Assembly: GCF_015706575.1 (NCBI RefSeq) | Contig: NW_024037074.1 | Location: 22,867,334-22,931,333 of the forward strand | From: Patiria miniata | Taxonomy: Eukaryota > Echinodermata > Asteroidea > Valvatida > Asterinidae | Length of the DNA stretch: 64,000 bases | Direction of reading: 5' to 3' | Part shown: positions 31,701-43,700 of the stretch, piece by piece | Layout: each line of letters starts with the position of its first letter | Position numbering within the stretch: position 1 is the stretch's first letter | The notes under the pieces: model-generated | What the model saw: only the letters and a program-made list of their open reading frames with translations | The model's database searches: none | What the model was told of the DNA's origin: nothing | Position numbers and translations under genes: made by a program

Positions 31701-34700
31701 AACCTGACGAAGTTTCAGCTCAGCTTCAGCTGTACCGGTATATTCCGAGAAAAACAGCATTCTAGGATCTCAATTTCAAATCAAAAGTTGCTGAATCATG
31801 TTTTGAATTGGGCCTGAATTCAGCAACGGAGACACGTTCTCACTGAGCCGATTGCAGCTACGCAATGTCGCACACAGCTACGCGATGATCCGACGAATTA
31901 TAGCAACCGCGCGTGCCTGTGCGTCGTGCCAATGCTTGCGCGCGCTTCGCCGAATAACAAAACAAACTTCTAATTTAAATTTGGCCTTCTTTCGTTGATT
32001 ACTTCAAAATGACAGCTTGCCAGAAAGAATAATTTCACAGGGAGTTTAGTGTTCCCTTACTATCTTTCAACCAAGTATGTTTTTCAACAATAATTACGCC
32101 AGTTACTTTTAAATGATGGACTATAGCTTTAACGTACCTAAATGTGTCATATCAGCTGATAAAAACATAAAATGGTTCTAATCAAAGTTGATAAAAAATT
32201 ATAATCAAAAAATTTAAGCACATTTCTGAATTTAAAAACCATGCCTTCGGATGCTTCTCTTTCATGTCTCCTAGGTCTCCATTCCACTCCTCTCATGGGA
32301 ATCCAAAAGTCAGCAGGGCAAAATTGGAATTTTTTTTTAAAAACTGCCACAGTTGCCTCCCCCAATCTCCCAAAGTTTTTTTTTTTAAGTAAAGAACACA
32401 CAACTGCATTTTGGATATATTTTGTCCCACTTAAAACACCTTTTTTTCCCCGATGCTCTGTTAGATATCATGCAATGGACTTACCTCTCATCAGTTTGTT
32501 TTATTCGCTTGTTGGATTCCTGATGAGCTTGTCGCTTCATCTCTGCCAAATAGTCTTCACCTTTCACCTCCTCCCATGTTGAGATCTCAATCTGCTTGTC
32601 CTGCCGCAACTCCCTCTCTGCAAAATATGACAGAGACGTAAACAGATTCGCGATGGACCCTTTTCATAGAGCGCCCTCACTGGGGACAGGTCCTTGTCCA
32701 CCTGTGATATACATTAGTCCACATTACTATAGCTCATACATATTCATGATCAAGAGCCTAGTCACTGGTCCATTCAACATCACATGCCAGATCCTATTTT
32801 GCTATTTACCAAGCGCGCGTGATTATTCACGCACAGGGTAATTATGCATTGGTAGTAAACTGTCGCACGGGTTACCAGTGCGGCAGTCTACTACGCATGT
32901 GATTTACGAAGCAATCACAAAACTTTCGCTTGGGTGTATTACGCACGCGCGAACATCGCCTTATCTAGCTACATACGATGTTCGCATCCTTAAATGTTAA
33001 TTAGCATTTTCCCGAGTTCAATGTTGTTGAACTGGAGAATATTGTGAACAATAAAGACGCCTCTTGTGCTAAGGAAAAGTTGTCCACAATGTCGTATGAA
33101 CTCTTAGGAGTTACTGTATTGCAAACAAAATGAACATTTTCGGCGGGTGAGCAATGTTAATATTCTTCTGGTGAGCTGGACTAGTTTCTCTAAAGATATG
33201 CCCGCAAGGTCCATACTGCAACAGGAAAATTGGCAATTATGTATGAGGTATAGTAAAACAATTATAACATGGTTTATTTCGGGGGGGGGGGGGATATAGA
33301 TGTGAGCATCTCTCAGTATTGGAAGTTGACAAACCTGTTCCCTTGGCGAAACTAGTTTGTCAACTTCGAATACCTCGGCGAGCTAATATACAAATATTGA
33401 ATGCTTCCAGTGGTGTAGTAAAACTAGCCTCCCGAGGTGATCCATGGACCATTCTATTTTCCCGAGGTGAAGCCGAGGGAAAATAGAATGGTCCATGGAT
33501 CACCTCGGGAGGCTAGTTTTACTACACCACTCGAAGCATTCAATATTTGTTTTATAACACTTCACCCACAGATTCTGCTTGATTTTAATATTTTAAATTA
33601 TTTTAATCTGAACACTGTTGAAAAAAACTTCAATTTCAATACAAAATTGGTGGAAAATGTATTTCTCTCTTCCAAACTACCCCTTCAAGAAATGTTTGAA
33701 CCCAAGTCTGCAGCGCTCTCTCTTTGGAACAATATGCACTACGCGCACACCAGCATCCATTTGCACACAAATACCGCGCCGTGGAAATAGTACTTTGGTT
33801 GCTAATGGTATAGTACTTTGGTTGCTACGGGTTTACATAGTACTTTTGGCCGTGCACAGAAAGATAGCAAAATTAGAAAGTAACATGTGACTCGCTCTCG
33901 GCCAATCAAGACACAGAATCTGTGGGTGAGGTGTTATAATATCAACTATTCACCCTCAAACCATGTTATATTTGTACTCTGTGTACCCTCATTTTGGGTC
34001 TATAGAACATTTTGAAGTGGCCATGTTAGGGAGTCATCATGGTGATTTTACATCAATAGCAGTGATTGCACACAAGGTATGGGGCATGCCTATTGCAGCT
34101 GTACAAAAGCCAATAGCTATCTCTCATTGTCAAGCCATGAACTTATACACTGGGCAGTTCCACGGCAAAGTGGACACAGCTGAAAAGGCGAAAGACTAAT
34201 AGATATGTTTTTCAAATTCTGCATGCTGAAAATCATGTCTAACAGCATTTATTCTGCTTCAATAGTAAAAAGTGTATACATGTAAATACCAATTACGCCC
34301 CAATGAGTTATGGACTAGGGTCTCTATGATAATTGATTTATCAACAAAAAAAGGCTTTTGTTCTCCCCTTTACAGAAATGGCAAATGTCCCCCTAAATCC
34401 CCCCCCCCCTCAAAAAAAAACAACCCAAATGAATAAATAAACAAAATAAATAACAAGTTGTCATATGGTGTGCAAAACACAATCCACCAACTACAGAAGA
34501 AATAAATACAAGACCTGCAGAACCAACATCGTGATCGATTATGAACTGTTTCGCATGCTTGAACCAAGTGATGGTCTTTTGTTAATAGCACCGGTTTATC
34601 AAGAAATTTGGAAGAACTGTTATTGTTGCTGTTTACTAAGTCCCTTTGTAGGGTAACAGGGGGGAAACCCCACCTTTTTACCCGGGCACATAATGAAAGA

Positions 34701-37700
34701 CATTACGATTCGTTTGAATAGTCCCAATTCTTGAAAACGAAACTGGTACTGACTGACTCTAATGCATTCAAAGCAATCACTCAAACAAGCATGCATAACG
34801 GTGTCACAAGCATGGGGAAAAAGCAAGCATACAACTGGCGATCTAAATCTAGTACACAAAGAGGGTCAGTGCACTACAGCAGAAAAATATACACAACAAA
34901 ATAAACTAGAAATGTGTTTGACACGTGAACAAACGCCGCTGTTTGAAATGACTCTGTGACGTGATGACGTCGTTATGACATCACTTCAAATTTCATCTTC
35001 GTACATTACACATCTCGGTTTAGGTATGTACACCAAGTTACAATCACATCGGCAGGTCTACATAGTTCTATAGATATAAACCTTAGAAAAATGCCCCTTA
35101 ATATGACGTCACATGACATATGACAACGTCAACATGGCGTCATTTCAGTTTTCAAACACATCCCTGTCTAGGTACCTACCAATTTACAACCAAATCGGAC
35201 CTACCGGTATAGTTGTATATACATGTAGGCCTTAGAAAAATATCCCTTTAATGTGACGTCACATGACATGTAATGATGACATGTGATGACTTTACCATGA
35301 CGTCCCTGTCTATGTACGTGTATACCAAGTTTTAACCCAATCGGACACGCATTTCCACAGATATTGGGTCTCAAAAAATGGATCATTAATGTGACGCCAT
35401 GTGACACACGATGACGTCATCACGACCAAAATCTTTGACGACCATCTGTGGGTGGTGGTCTACATATATCTGTGTGTGCCAAGTCTGAAGCTGATCAGAT
35501 TTATGAAAGTGCCGAAGTGTATTGGTGGAAGAAAAATGTGTACAAACCCTATAGAAAAGAGTCTGAAAAGAAAAAGAAGAAGAAAAATCTTAACAAAAAA
35601 AAAAGAGCTGTTTCAGCAGACTAATAAGCCACGAGGAGCTAGACAACACTCGACCGGCTATAAATCTACTGACAATCAGTAGTGGATTTAAGCATGGGTC
35701 TTACAGGCTCTAGCCAAGGACCTCCAATTTTCAGGGTTCGCCCATAAAATACCACATTTCCCTCTTCTCATCAGTAGGGCCCCCCCTCCCCCAAAAAACC
35801 CAAACAAAATAGAATGGCGAAACCGCCAATGGCTTGCTGCCAAAGGCCGGAAGGGAGGCTGACGGTAGGGTTAGGGGAGGGCATGATGGAAGAGGATCAG
35901 GATTCAGGATGGTAAACCAAGGTATGAGGGCTGTTTTTTTTAAATGCCAACTTAATTCAACAAATGCCCTTACATGAATGTACATGTACATGTACCAAAT
36001 TACCACAATCGCCACACTTCCCCCACCCTTCCCAAAATCCACACCCCCACCCTCCCCCACCCTACTAACTAAAAGATCGTACTAACCAAAAGATCAAATG
36101 CCCTTATACATGTATGTATTTGCATGTACCACATCACTGCCCTCACCAACCCCCAACCCTCTCCCATCCACCCCACCCCACCCTCCCCTACCCACCCCAC
36201 ACCCTCTCTTAAGTAGCCAGAAGCAAAAATCTCAACATTGAAATCTGAATGCGGACGGCCGGTCAGCCCGAGAAATGATGGACAGACGGACAGACGGACG
36301 GACGGAAAGATGTATTTGTATACTGTAGGCTTGCATCTGCTTCGCAGCTCACCAAAAATTGCTAAAATTTTAGAATGTACATTAGCCTGACCAAAATGTC
36401 CGGTTACGCTCAGACTGATTATCAAGCATGTCGCATTCTTCAACAAAGTGAGAACTACTGACTGTTTTTTGTTAACTGTACTACCGTTTTTTCAAGAAAT
36501 GTGGAACAATTGTTATTGTTGCTGTTGAGTAATAAGCCCATTCTTAGGGTAACAGGGGGAAACCCCACTTTTTTACCCAGTCACATAAGGCGAAGTAAAA
36601 AAAAAAAAAAGGTTTAGCGTCCCCGCCCGCTTCCTTTTTAGAGGCCGCCTCCTTTTTTTTTTTTTTTTTTTTTTTTAAAAGACAAAAATTGATAAATTTC
36701 AACGATCTCTGCGCAGAAGAGATGTTCGGTTCTGCATAGTTACATCATTTTGGTCTCATTTTCTGTTGCATCTTGCCCATAAGAAGCCAATATGTCATTT
36801 CCTGAGTCCAAGTGGGGGCCATTTTGAAAAAAGCTGGTAACCATCTTGAAAAATAGCCCGGCCGCGTTGTCTTGAAAAATGTGTCGGGCGGCCATTTTGA
36901 AAAGAAAAAAAAAAAAAAAAAGGGCCTCCTCCTTCCTTTTTGTCAAAGAGGCAGGACGCTAAACATGTTTTTGTTTTTTTTTTTGCCTAATAAAAGACAT
37001 TCCAATTTGTTTGAATAGTCCCAATTCTTTGAAAAAACGACTCATCGCTGTTATCCCAGGGTGACAAGCATTGACAAAAAAGCAAGCATACATTTGTACA
37101 ACTGGCTACCTAGATTTAGTGCACAAAGAGGTTATGTGCACTATAGAAAAAAAGTGTTCACAGCAACAACAAACGGTACAACAAGGAACCAGACAACACA
37201 AACAAATACCAGGTACAAATGTATATTGTAATCTACAGACAAACCAGTAGCGGATTAAAGCTTGGGCCAAACGACCCAAGTACAGGGAGTTCCACTTGTG
37301 GGGTTTTCCCACAAAATGCTTACCACATTTTGCCATTCTGTAGTAAAAAAACAAAGGTTGTAAGGCCAAAAAAAAAGTTTTCGGTTTCTGGTATGGAGCA
37401 TGCCCTAAAAGTGGTGCGGCGACGCAACTTTTTTTTTTTTTACTTGTTTTTTCTTTTAAATGTCGGCTGATGACTGCAAAAATGGTGCCCGACTAAATTT
37501 AGTGCCAAATGTATGGGAACCCAGAGAGGCCACATGAAGCTTATACCGGTACTCGATCGTAACCCCATCTAAAGAGTTGTAAAAACACGTTAAAATTGTG
37601 CAGCAGCAGGATTCCAGTCAAACCAGTGAGTTTGGCGGTTGTGAGACATCATCTTACATTGAAAAAAAAAATTTTTAATTTTGCTGACGCGCATGGCTAA

Positions 37701-40700
37701 GGCGACGCGCGCAGACCAGAAACCTGAGCCTTTTTTTGGGCCTAAAATTTGGTGACAAGCTTGTTCAAAAGTTGAAAGCTAGGTGTCCTCAGCTTTTAAA
37801 GAGGTTTTGCATCTGAACGGATACATGTATGCATAAACTGCTGCCAACAGTTGCTTCCGAGCACCTATTCTTACAATCGTCCCTTGATGACTATGAACTG
37901 CCTGAAAAAGGCTCAGCGTTCAGCGATCATCAGCGTCAACGTTTATCATCGCGGCACCAACTATTAACCGGCCTTGACTGATTTAACGACCATTCTGTAG
38001 TTTCGCATCGTGAATGTGTACACATAGGAATAGTTATCAACCATTGCTTCCAAGCGCGTATTCTTATAACCGTTGCTCGACGACTATGAACTGCCTGAAA
38101 AAGGCTCAGCATTCAGTGATCATCAGCGTCAACGTTTATCATCGCGGCGCCAACTATTAACCGGCCTTGACTGATTTAGCGACCATTCTGTAGTTTCGCA
38201 TCGTGAATGTGTACACATAGGACTAGTTATCAGATCCATTTCAGTGAAAACAGTAATCCAAAGGGGCTGCCTGATGAAAGACTTGTATCTGTTGACTAAT
38301 CCTGTTTTGAAACACATGTGGCATATAAACATTGCACTGCAGCAATTAATCCTCTTTCAATCGAATGATAATTTATGAAAAAGAGGGTGAAAATTGACAA
38401 TTTCCTGTGCGTTTCACACTGACAAGTAGCATCCTCGACGTCTACACACGTAGCGGATGTGAGTTGCGTAAAATGACCTCACAAGATCGCACGAATGATG
38501 GCCTATCAAGTAAGCTAACCGTATTTGATCGCTTGTACAACCTCCCCATAATGGTTTTCATGTCTGTGACATAATGGCATGCATTTCCATTTCTTTTTTC
38601 TTATCTAGTGCTTTGCATGTGTTCCGGCAAGCTGTAAGGCCAAATAAAAAAAATACAAAATAGTTGTGCTTCGGTTATTACCCTATTTTGACAGCCCCTA
38701 CCTTCATTTTTGGGGGAAAAATGAAAAAAAAGAAGAGACGACCATCATATTACTACCTTTTACCCTTGACTACACGTAGACACCTCCATATGATCGTGCA
38801 CAAAAAATCCCTCCCCCCCCCCCAAAAAAAAAAATTCCCAACCTACCTTCCCTATTTTCAAATGCCATGTAATGGGAAGCATAACTATTTTGTTTGGCCT
38901 AAGTATACACAGATGTAAATCTTGAATTCCTTTTGTTTCAATGCAACTTCTTTCTTGATTTTATTTTCGGTGAACTTTTCTGTGATTATGCTTTTCATGT
39001 GGCTTTATCAAAGCAAACACTGGCCTCTGCACTCTACTTAAATATGTTGTATTCAATTCCACATTTTTAAAGACTCTACAAGTATAACAACAACTTAGAA
39101 CGCCATGGCCCAAAGGTTACGGTGTTTGACTCATGTACGAAGGTGCGCAGTTTCGAACCCTGCCAGGAACATGGTGTTTGTGCCCTTGGGCAAGACACTT
39201 TACTACAATTGCCTCTCTCCACCAAGGAGTATAAATGGGTACCTGTGAGCGCTGATATCTGCTGCCGCATGGTCCCATGGCCTGATGAACAGGGTAATAA
39301 TTGTAAAGCGCTCTAATATTGTTGATACCATGGAAAGCAATATATAAGCACATTTATTTTTATTAACTTACTCAGGCATGCAACCGGGAAGTCACAAAAA
39401 AAGAGGAAATTCAAATCTTTCCAAGACTATGTACAGTGTTTTTCTATTTTCAATGACACACATGGCAAGTAAAAAAAGAGGAAATCAGCTGATCCGAGGA
39501 AAAGTTGCATGCCTGCTTACTAGTATCAGGTATCAAACTACCAACCAATAGCATCTGTAAAGGCCATTAGCAAAAATTGACAAAATGAAGATGTGAATTC
39601 TTGAGTCTTTGACTTACTCATCAGATTGAGGGACCTGTAGAGTTTATGTCCAGGGAAACACTTGTCCCAGGCCCATCGTACCATCTGGTAGACATGAACC
39701 ACTATGATCAACGGTGGCACGACGGAAGGGCGCTGATAATACTCCTTGACTAACTGGTAGCGCTGGAACTTCCAAAAGGTATCTGTGTTATCCTGAATAG
39801 CCTGGAAGGTGTAACTGTAAAGGAACAGAAGGAGGTATGGGGAAAATACTTTGTCAATTTGTCAAGAATTGATATAATAATAAGATATTAACCCTAACTC
39901 CCTTGCATGATTTACTAGGAACCATACCCATCCTGGCAAATTCCAACACCATATGTGATGCGATCAAGCTAAATGAGTCGTTAGTCGACCCCGGTCAAAA
40001 CACTTTTTATTACAGATTTGAAAAGAGCACAATCTCAGCATTACTGCTGTGAAAACCGCGTGCTGATACCATCTTTAGTTCAAAAATTATGGAAGTCGGG
40101 ACACCAAAAGAGACGTGATGAAGTGATGTGATGAAGTGACCCTATTTTGGTCTGTATCTCCAAATGAAAATTCCTGACAATTACTCATGTAGCTTGATGG
40201 CATCACATATGGGAAAGGGAAACTGCACACACATATTTCTGACTTTGATTCTGGAGCTGTTCAAACCCAATGTAAAAGACTGTCAGTTTAAGGCGTACTT
40301 GTACCCATCCTGACAGATGCATGCTGTTGGGGTTTGATGGGTTGAGTTCTGTTAGGGTTAATCAGTAAATAAATTTTGAGAAGCAATGGTGTGGCACCAT
40401 AACAGGGATGATATTGTCAATTTAAAAAAGTCTGAAAATTGGATGAAAGGTCTGAAAGACGTACATGTTTTTCTTTTTATACTGAAAATGACTCTCTCAG
40501 ATTCAAAAATCTGATTTCAGACAAAAGATTTAAGAGTCAGACTATTACGTCTCTCAGAATTAAAAAGTCTGAGTTCAGGCTAACGTCTGAAAATATCATG
40601 CTTGCGCAATAAGCAGACATGTGTGCGTTGAGTAGACTATGTCTTGTGTTGTTGGAGGTTTGTAAAATAAACACATTATTATTCTATTTTAAAGATCCAA

Positions 40701-43700
40701 CGCTGTCTGATGTCTGTCTGTCTGTCTGTCTGTCTGATGTCTGTGTATAATGTCTGAGGTATCCAATGTATGCAGGTCCTATGCTCCAATTTCACTGTCC
40801 TCTGAAGTCACGGTTGGCACGGGAAAGAAATAATGACCTTAATAACGTGACACTCATCATATCACAGGAATTAGCATCATAACAATCCCCCAATATGAGT
40901 TGACGAATACTTTCTGCATACGTCCACAGTCATTTCAAAACGTTGCGAAGAAAAGCCTACGTACTTGAGCATTGCGATGAGAAGATTAAGAAGTAGAATG
41001 TTACTGGTGAAGAGGTAAAATGCAAGGACGATGGTCCCAAACCAGGAATGCTGAGGGCAACGCTGCATAGAACTGTCTGCATTCTCGACGGCACAGTCTA
41101 CACCTGTGGAGCAAAGTATGAGAGAAATTCAACCATGGGTTACATTACAGCTTATTGCCCAGCAAACTTCTCATATAGATGATGCCGTACAGCATCCACA
41201 ATGCCCTGAAATCAAATTGGAATCCAGCTAAAATGTCCTTGGAATCTAGTCCAGTGAAAATGCCCACGGCAAGTCGCGTCAGTCCAATACCCAAACTGCA
41301 AATGCAGACTCAACAACATGTAAATCAAGTTAACGAAATCAACCCTGTAATAGTTTGAGCCACTTCTAGCTGCCATGACCTTTAAAGGTCATGGCAGCTA
41401 GAAGTGGCTCAAACTGAGAAGACCACGACCAAGGCAGTGTTCTCCAACCTGTACCCGCCATGCTTTCTGAGGCACCCGCAAAGCTTAAAAAGATGCCGCA
41501 TTGCTTAAAAAGTTGCCGCCATGCTTTAAAAAAAAATCAAAAAATAATAAAAAATATAAGCAAGTGGGACAACCCTTACCCTCCAGGGTAAATTTTTGCC
41601 AGAAACTCTGCCAAAAGCAGTAACATGGAACATTTGTCAAAATGACAAGCCTGCCCATTGTAGCAATCCATCAGGTCAAAAGTCTCAAGGCAAAACTGCC
41701 TCAGAGTCCCTGGTCACTGATGTATTAAAAAAGATGATGCCGAGCCAGTATTGTACTTAACTGTTACTGTATTAGAAATGGCCTAAAAGCTGCTATCCGT
41801 ACATAAATTACATGTTCATCTGCAAATAGCGCCCCTAGCATAAAGAAATGTATGACAGCAAAGAGCGCCCCTATAGGGCCCCCCCCCCCCCTCCGCTTTT
41901 TGACGGCACACCGACCTTTAATTTTCAAAGTTGGAGAACACTGCAAGGGGCTAGTCAGCGGGTAATTTCATTGTTTTTATTTACCAACACAAGAAACTTC
42001 TGTTGATAATAGTATAGGTTTTCAGTGGTTATATAGGCTACTGTACAACCCTAACGTACCTGAATCCATCAAAATCCACACCCCAGTTAATCATTGGAGT
42101 ATTTCGGCGGATTCAGGATACATGTACATCCATATTGAAGACAGGGGCATTTTGATGGATTCAGGATTGTAAGCCTAGCAGCACTGAGGGATTTGGATGG
42201 ATTTAGAATACCTCCATACTGAGCAGTCACCAACACCAATTTTTTTTTGCATGACACAATCGGTGGATTTTGGAGTATTCAGGATACTTTCTAGTAAAAG
42301 TGCTCAAGGGGTTAGGGTTAGAGAAAGAAAATAGCCTCCCAAATTGAAATATAGGTTTTTATAGGTTTTATAGGTTGTAAAGATGTCGCTGTGAGGCTGC
42401 CTTCATTTTTTTTTTTAAATGGGGGGGGGGGGGGGGGGGGGGACTTCAAAACCGTTAAACTTTAAAGACTACATTTTCGAAAAGTAGAAATCAATTGTCC
42501 TGATTCAGGAGCCACCTTGATAACAGGCTCGTTCAAAACAATTCTTACCAGTGGTTTAAAACCACCCACCGGATGGGCTCTCGACCAATAGGAATAGGTA
42601 GTGGTCTTAAACACTTTTCTAGTGTCACCAAATGTCTCCTTTGAAATCTGGTGCCTTTTAGCATTTTATTAGTTTAACGTTCACAACTCTCGCGTAAGCA
42701 TGCACAATACTACCAGTGAGTCAGTATTAATAGTCCTAAATTCACAATACACCGGCACAGCTGCGTTCTGAGCCACATCGCAATAATCGGCATCTGTACT
42801 CCAACTGGTCTTAAACAGAGTGTTTCAAAACCAGCCAAGCACACAGTTATTCCCTTATCAATAAACACCGAAGTGAATGGTAAACAACACATACCACACC
42901 ACAGACTAGTACTAGTGGCCGAAGATAGCGTAACAGTTAACTAGAACGGCGAAGCCGCCATGGCTCGCTGTCCAAGGCAGGAAGGGAGGCTGAAGGTAGG
43001 GTTGGGGATGGGCATGATGGAAGGGGATCAGGATTCTTGTTGATGTGCCTAGGTGTAGGGGTCAGTTTTTAAATGTCAACATAAAAAGTCAACAGATTAC
43101 CTAATAAATACATGTGTATATAGGTTAGCCGTCACTGTATTATGGGGGAGTTTTCCATTGTTAGGGTAATTAGGACCCAGTTGTGGATTTTTGCAGCCCC
43201 AACAGTGTCTTCTGGTCCCCATACTTGTATTACCATGGCAAAACTCTTGTGTAGTCGCCACAAATGCAGAACAAGAATGGGTATACATGTACATGTAGAC
43301 ACAGCACCATCACCACCTCCCCCAAACCTTACCCCATCCCAAAACCTTACCCCATCCCCAACCCGCCCCCTCCCCCACCCAACCCCCTACCCACACCCAT
43401 TCCATCCTCCCCTAATCATCCCCACCCTATCACCTACACATCCAAACCCCACCCAAACTGCAATCCCTATCTCCTTCCCCCTCCCCTGACCCTTCCCTAC
43501 CCCAACCCCCTACACCCACCTACCCTATCTTCCCCTATCTGTCCTTACCCACCCCTACATATCCCCACCCTAACCCTTACTCGAATTCAAATATCCCGCC
43601 CACCCCATTCCCCCACCCATACATCCCCACCTGACCCCATGCAACCCCTACTCTGATCCCTATATACTGCCCCCTCCCCTTATCCAACCCCTACAACAAC

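Larger units (their letters stand above)
33258..33975. mobile_element. Hairpin element 1, copy 2, split by nested insertions
   Basis: Left piece 'aattataacatggtttattt' through 'gtattggaagttgacaaac' to 33389, right piece 'caccctcaaaccatgttata' at 33950-33975. Between them lie hairpin 3 and a further TIR element. Confidence 0.75.
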
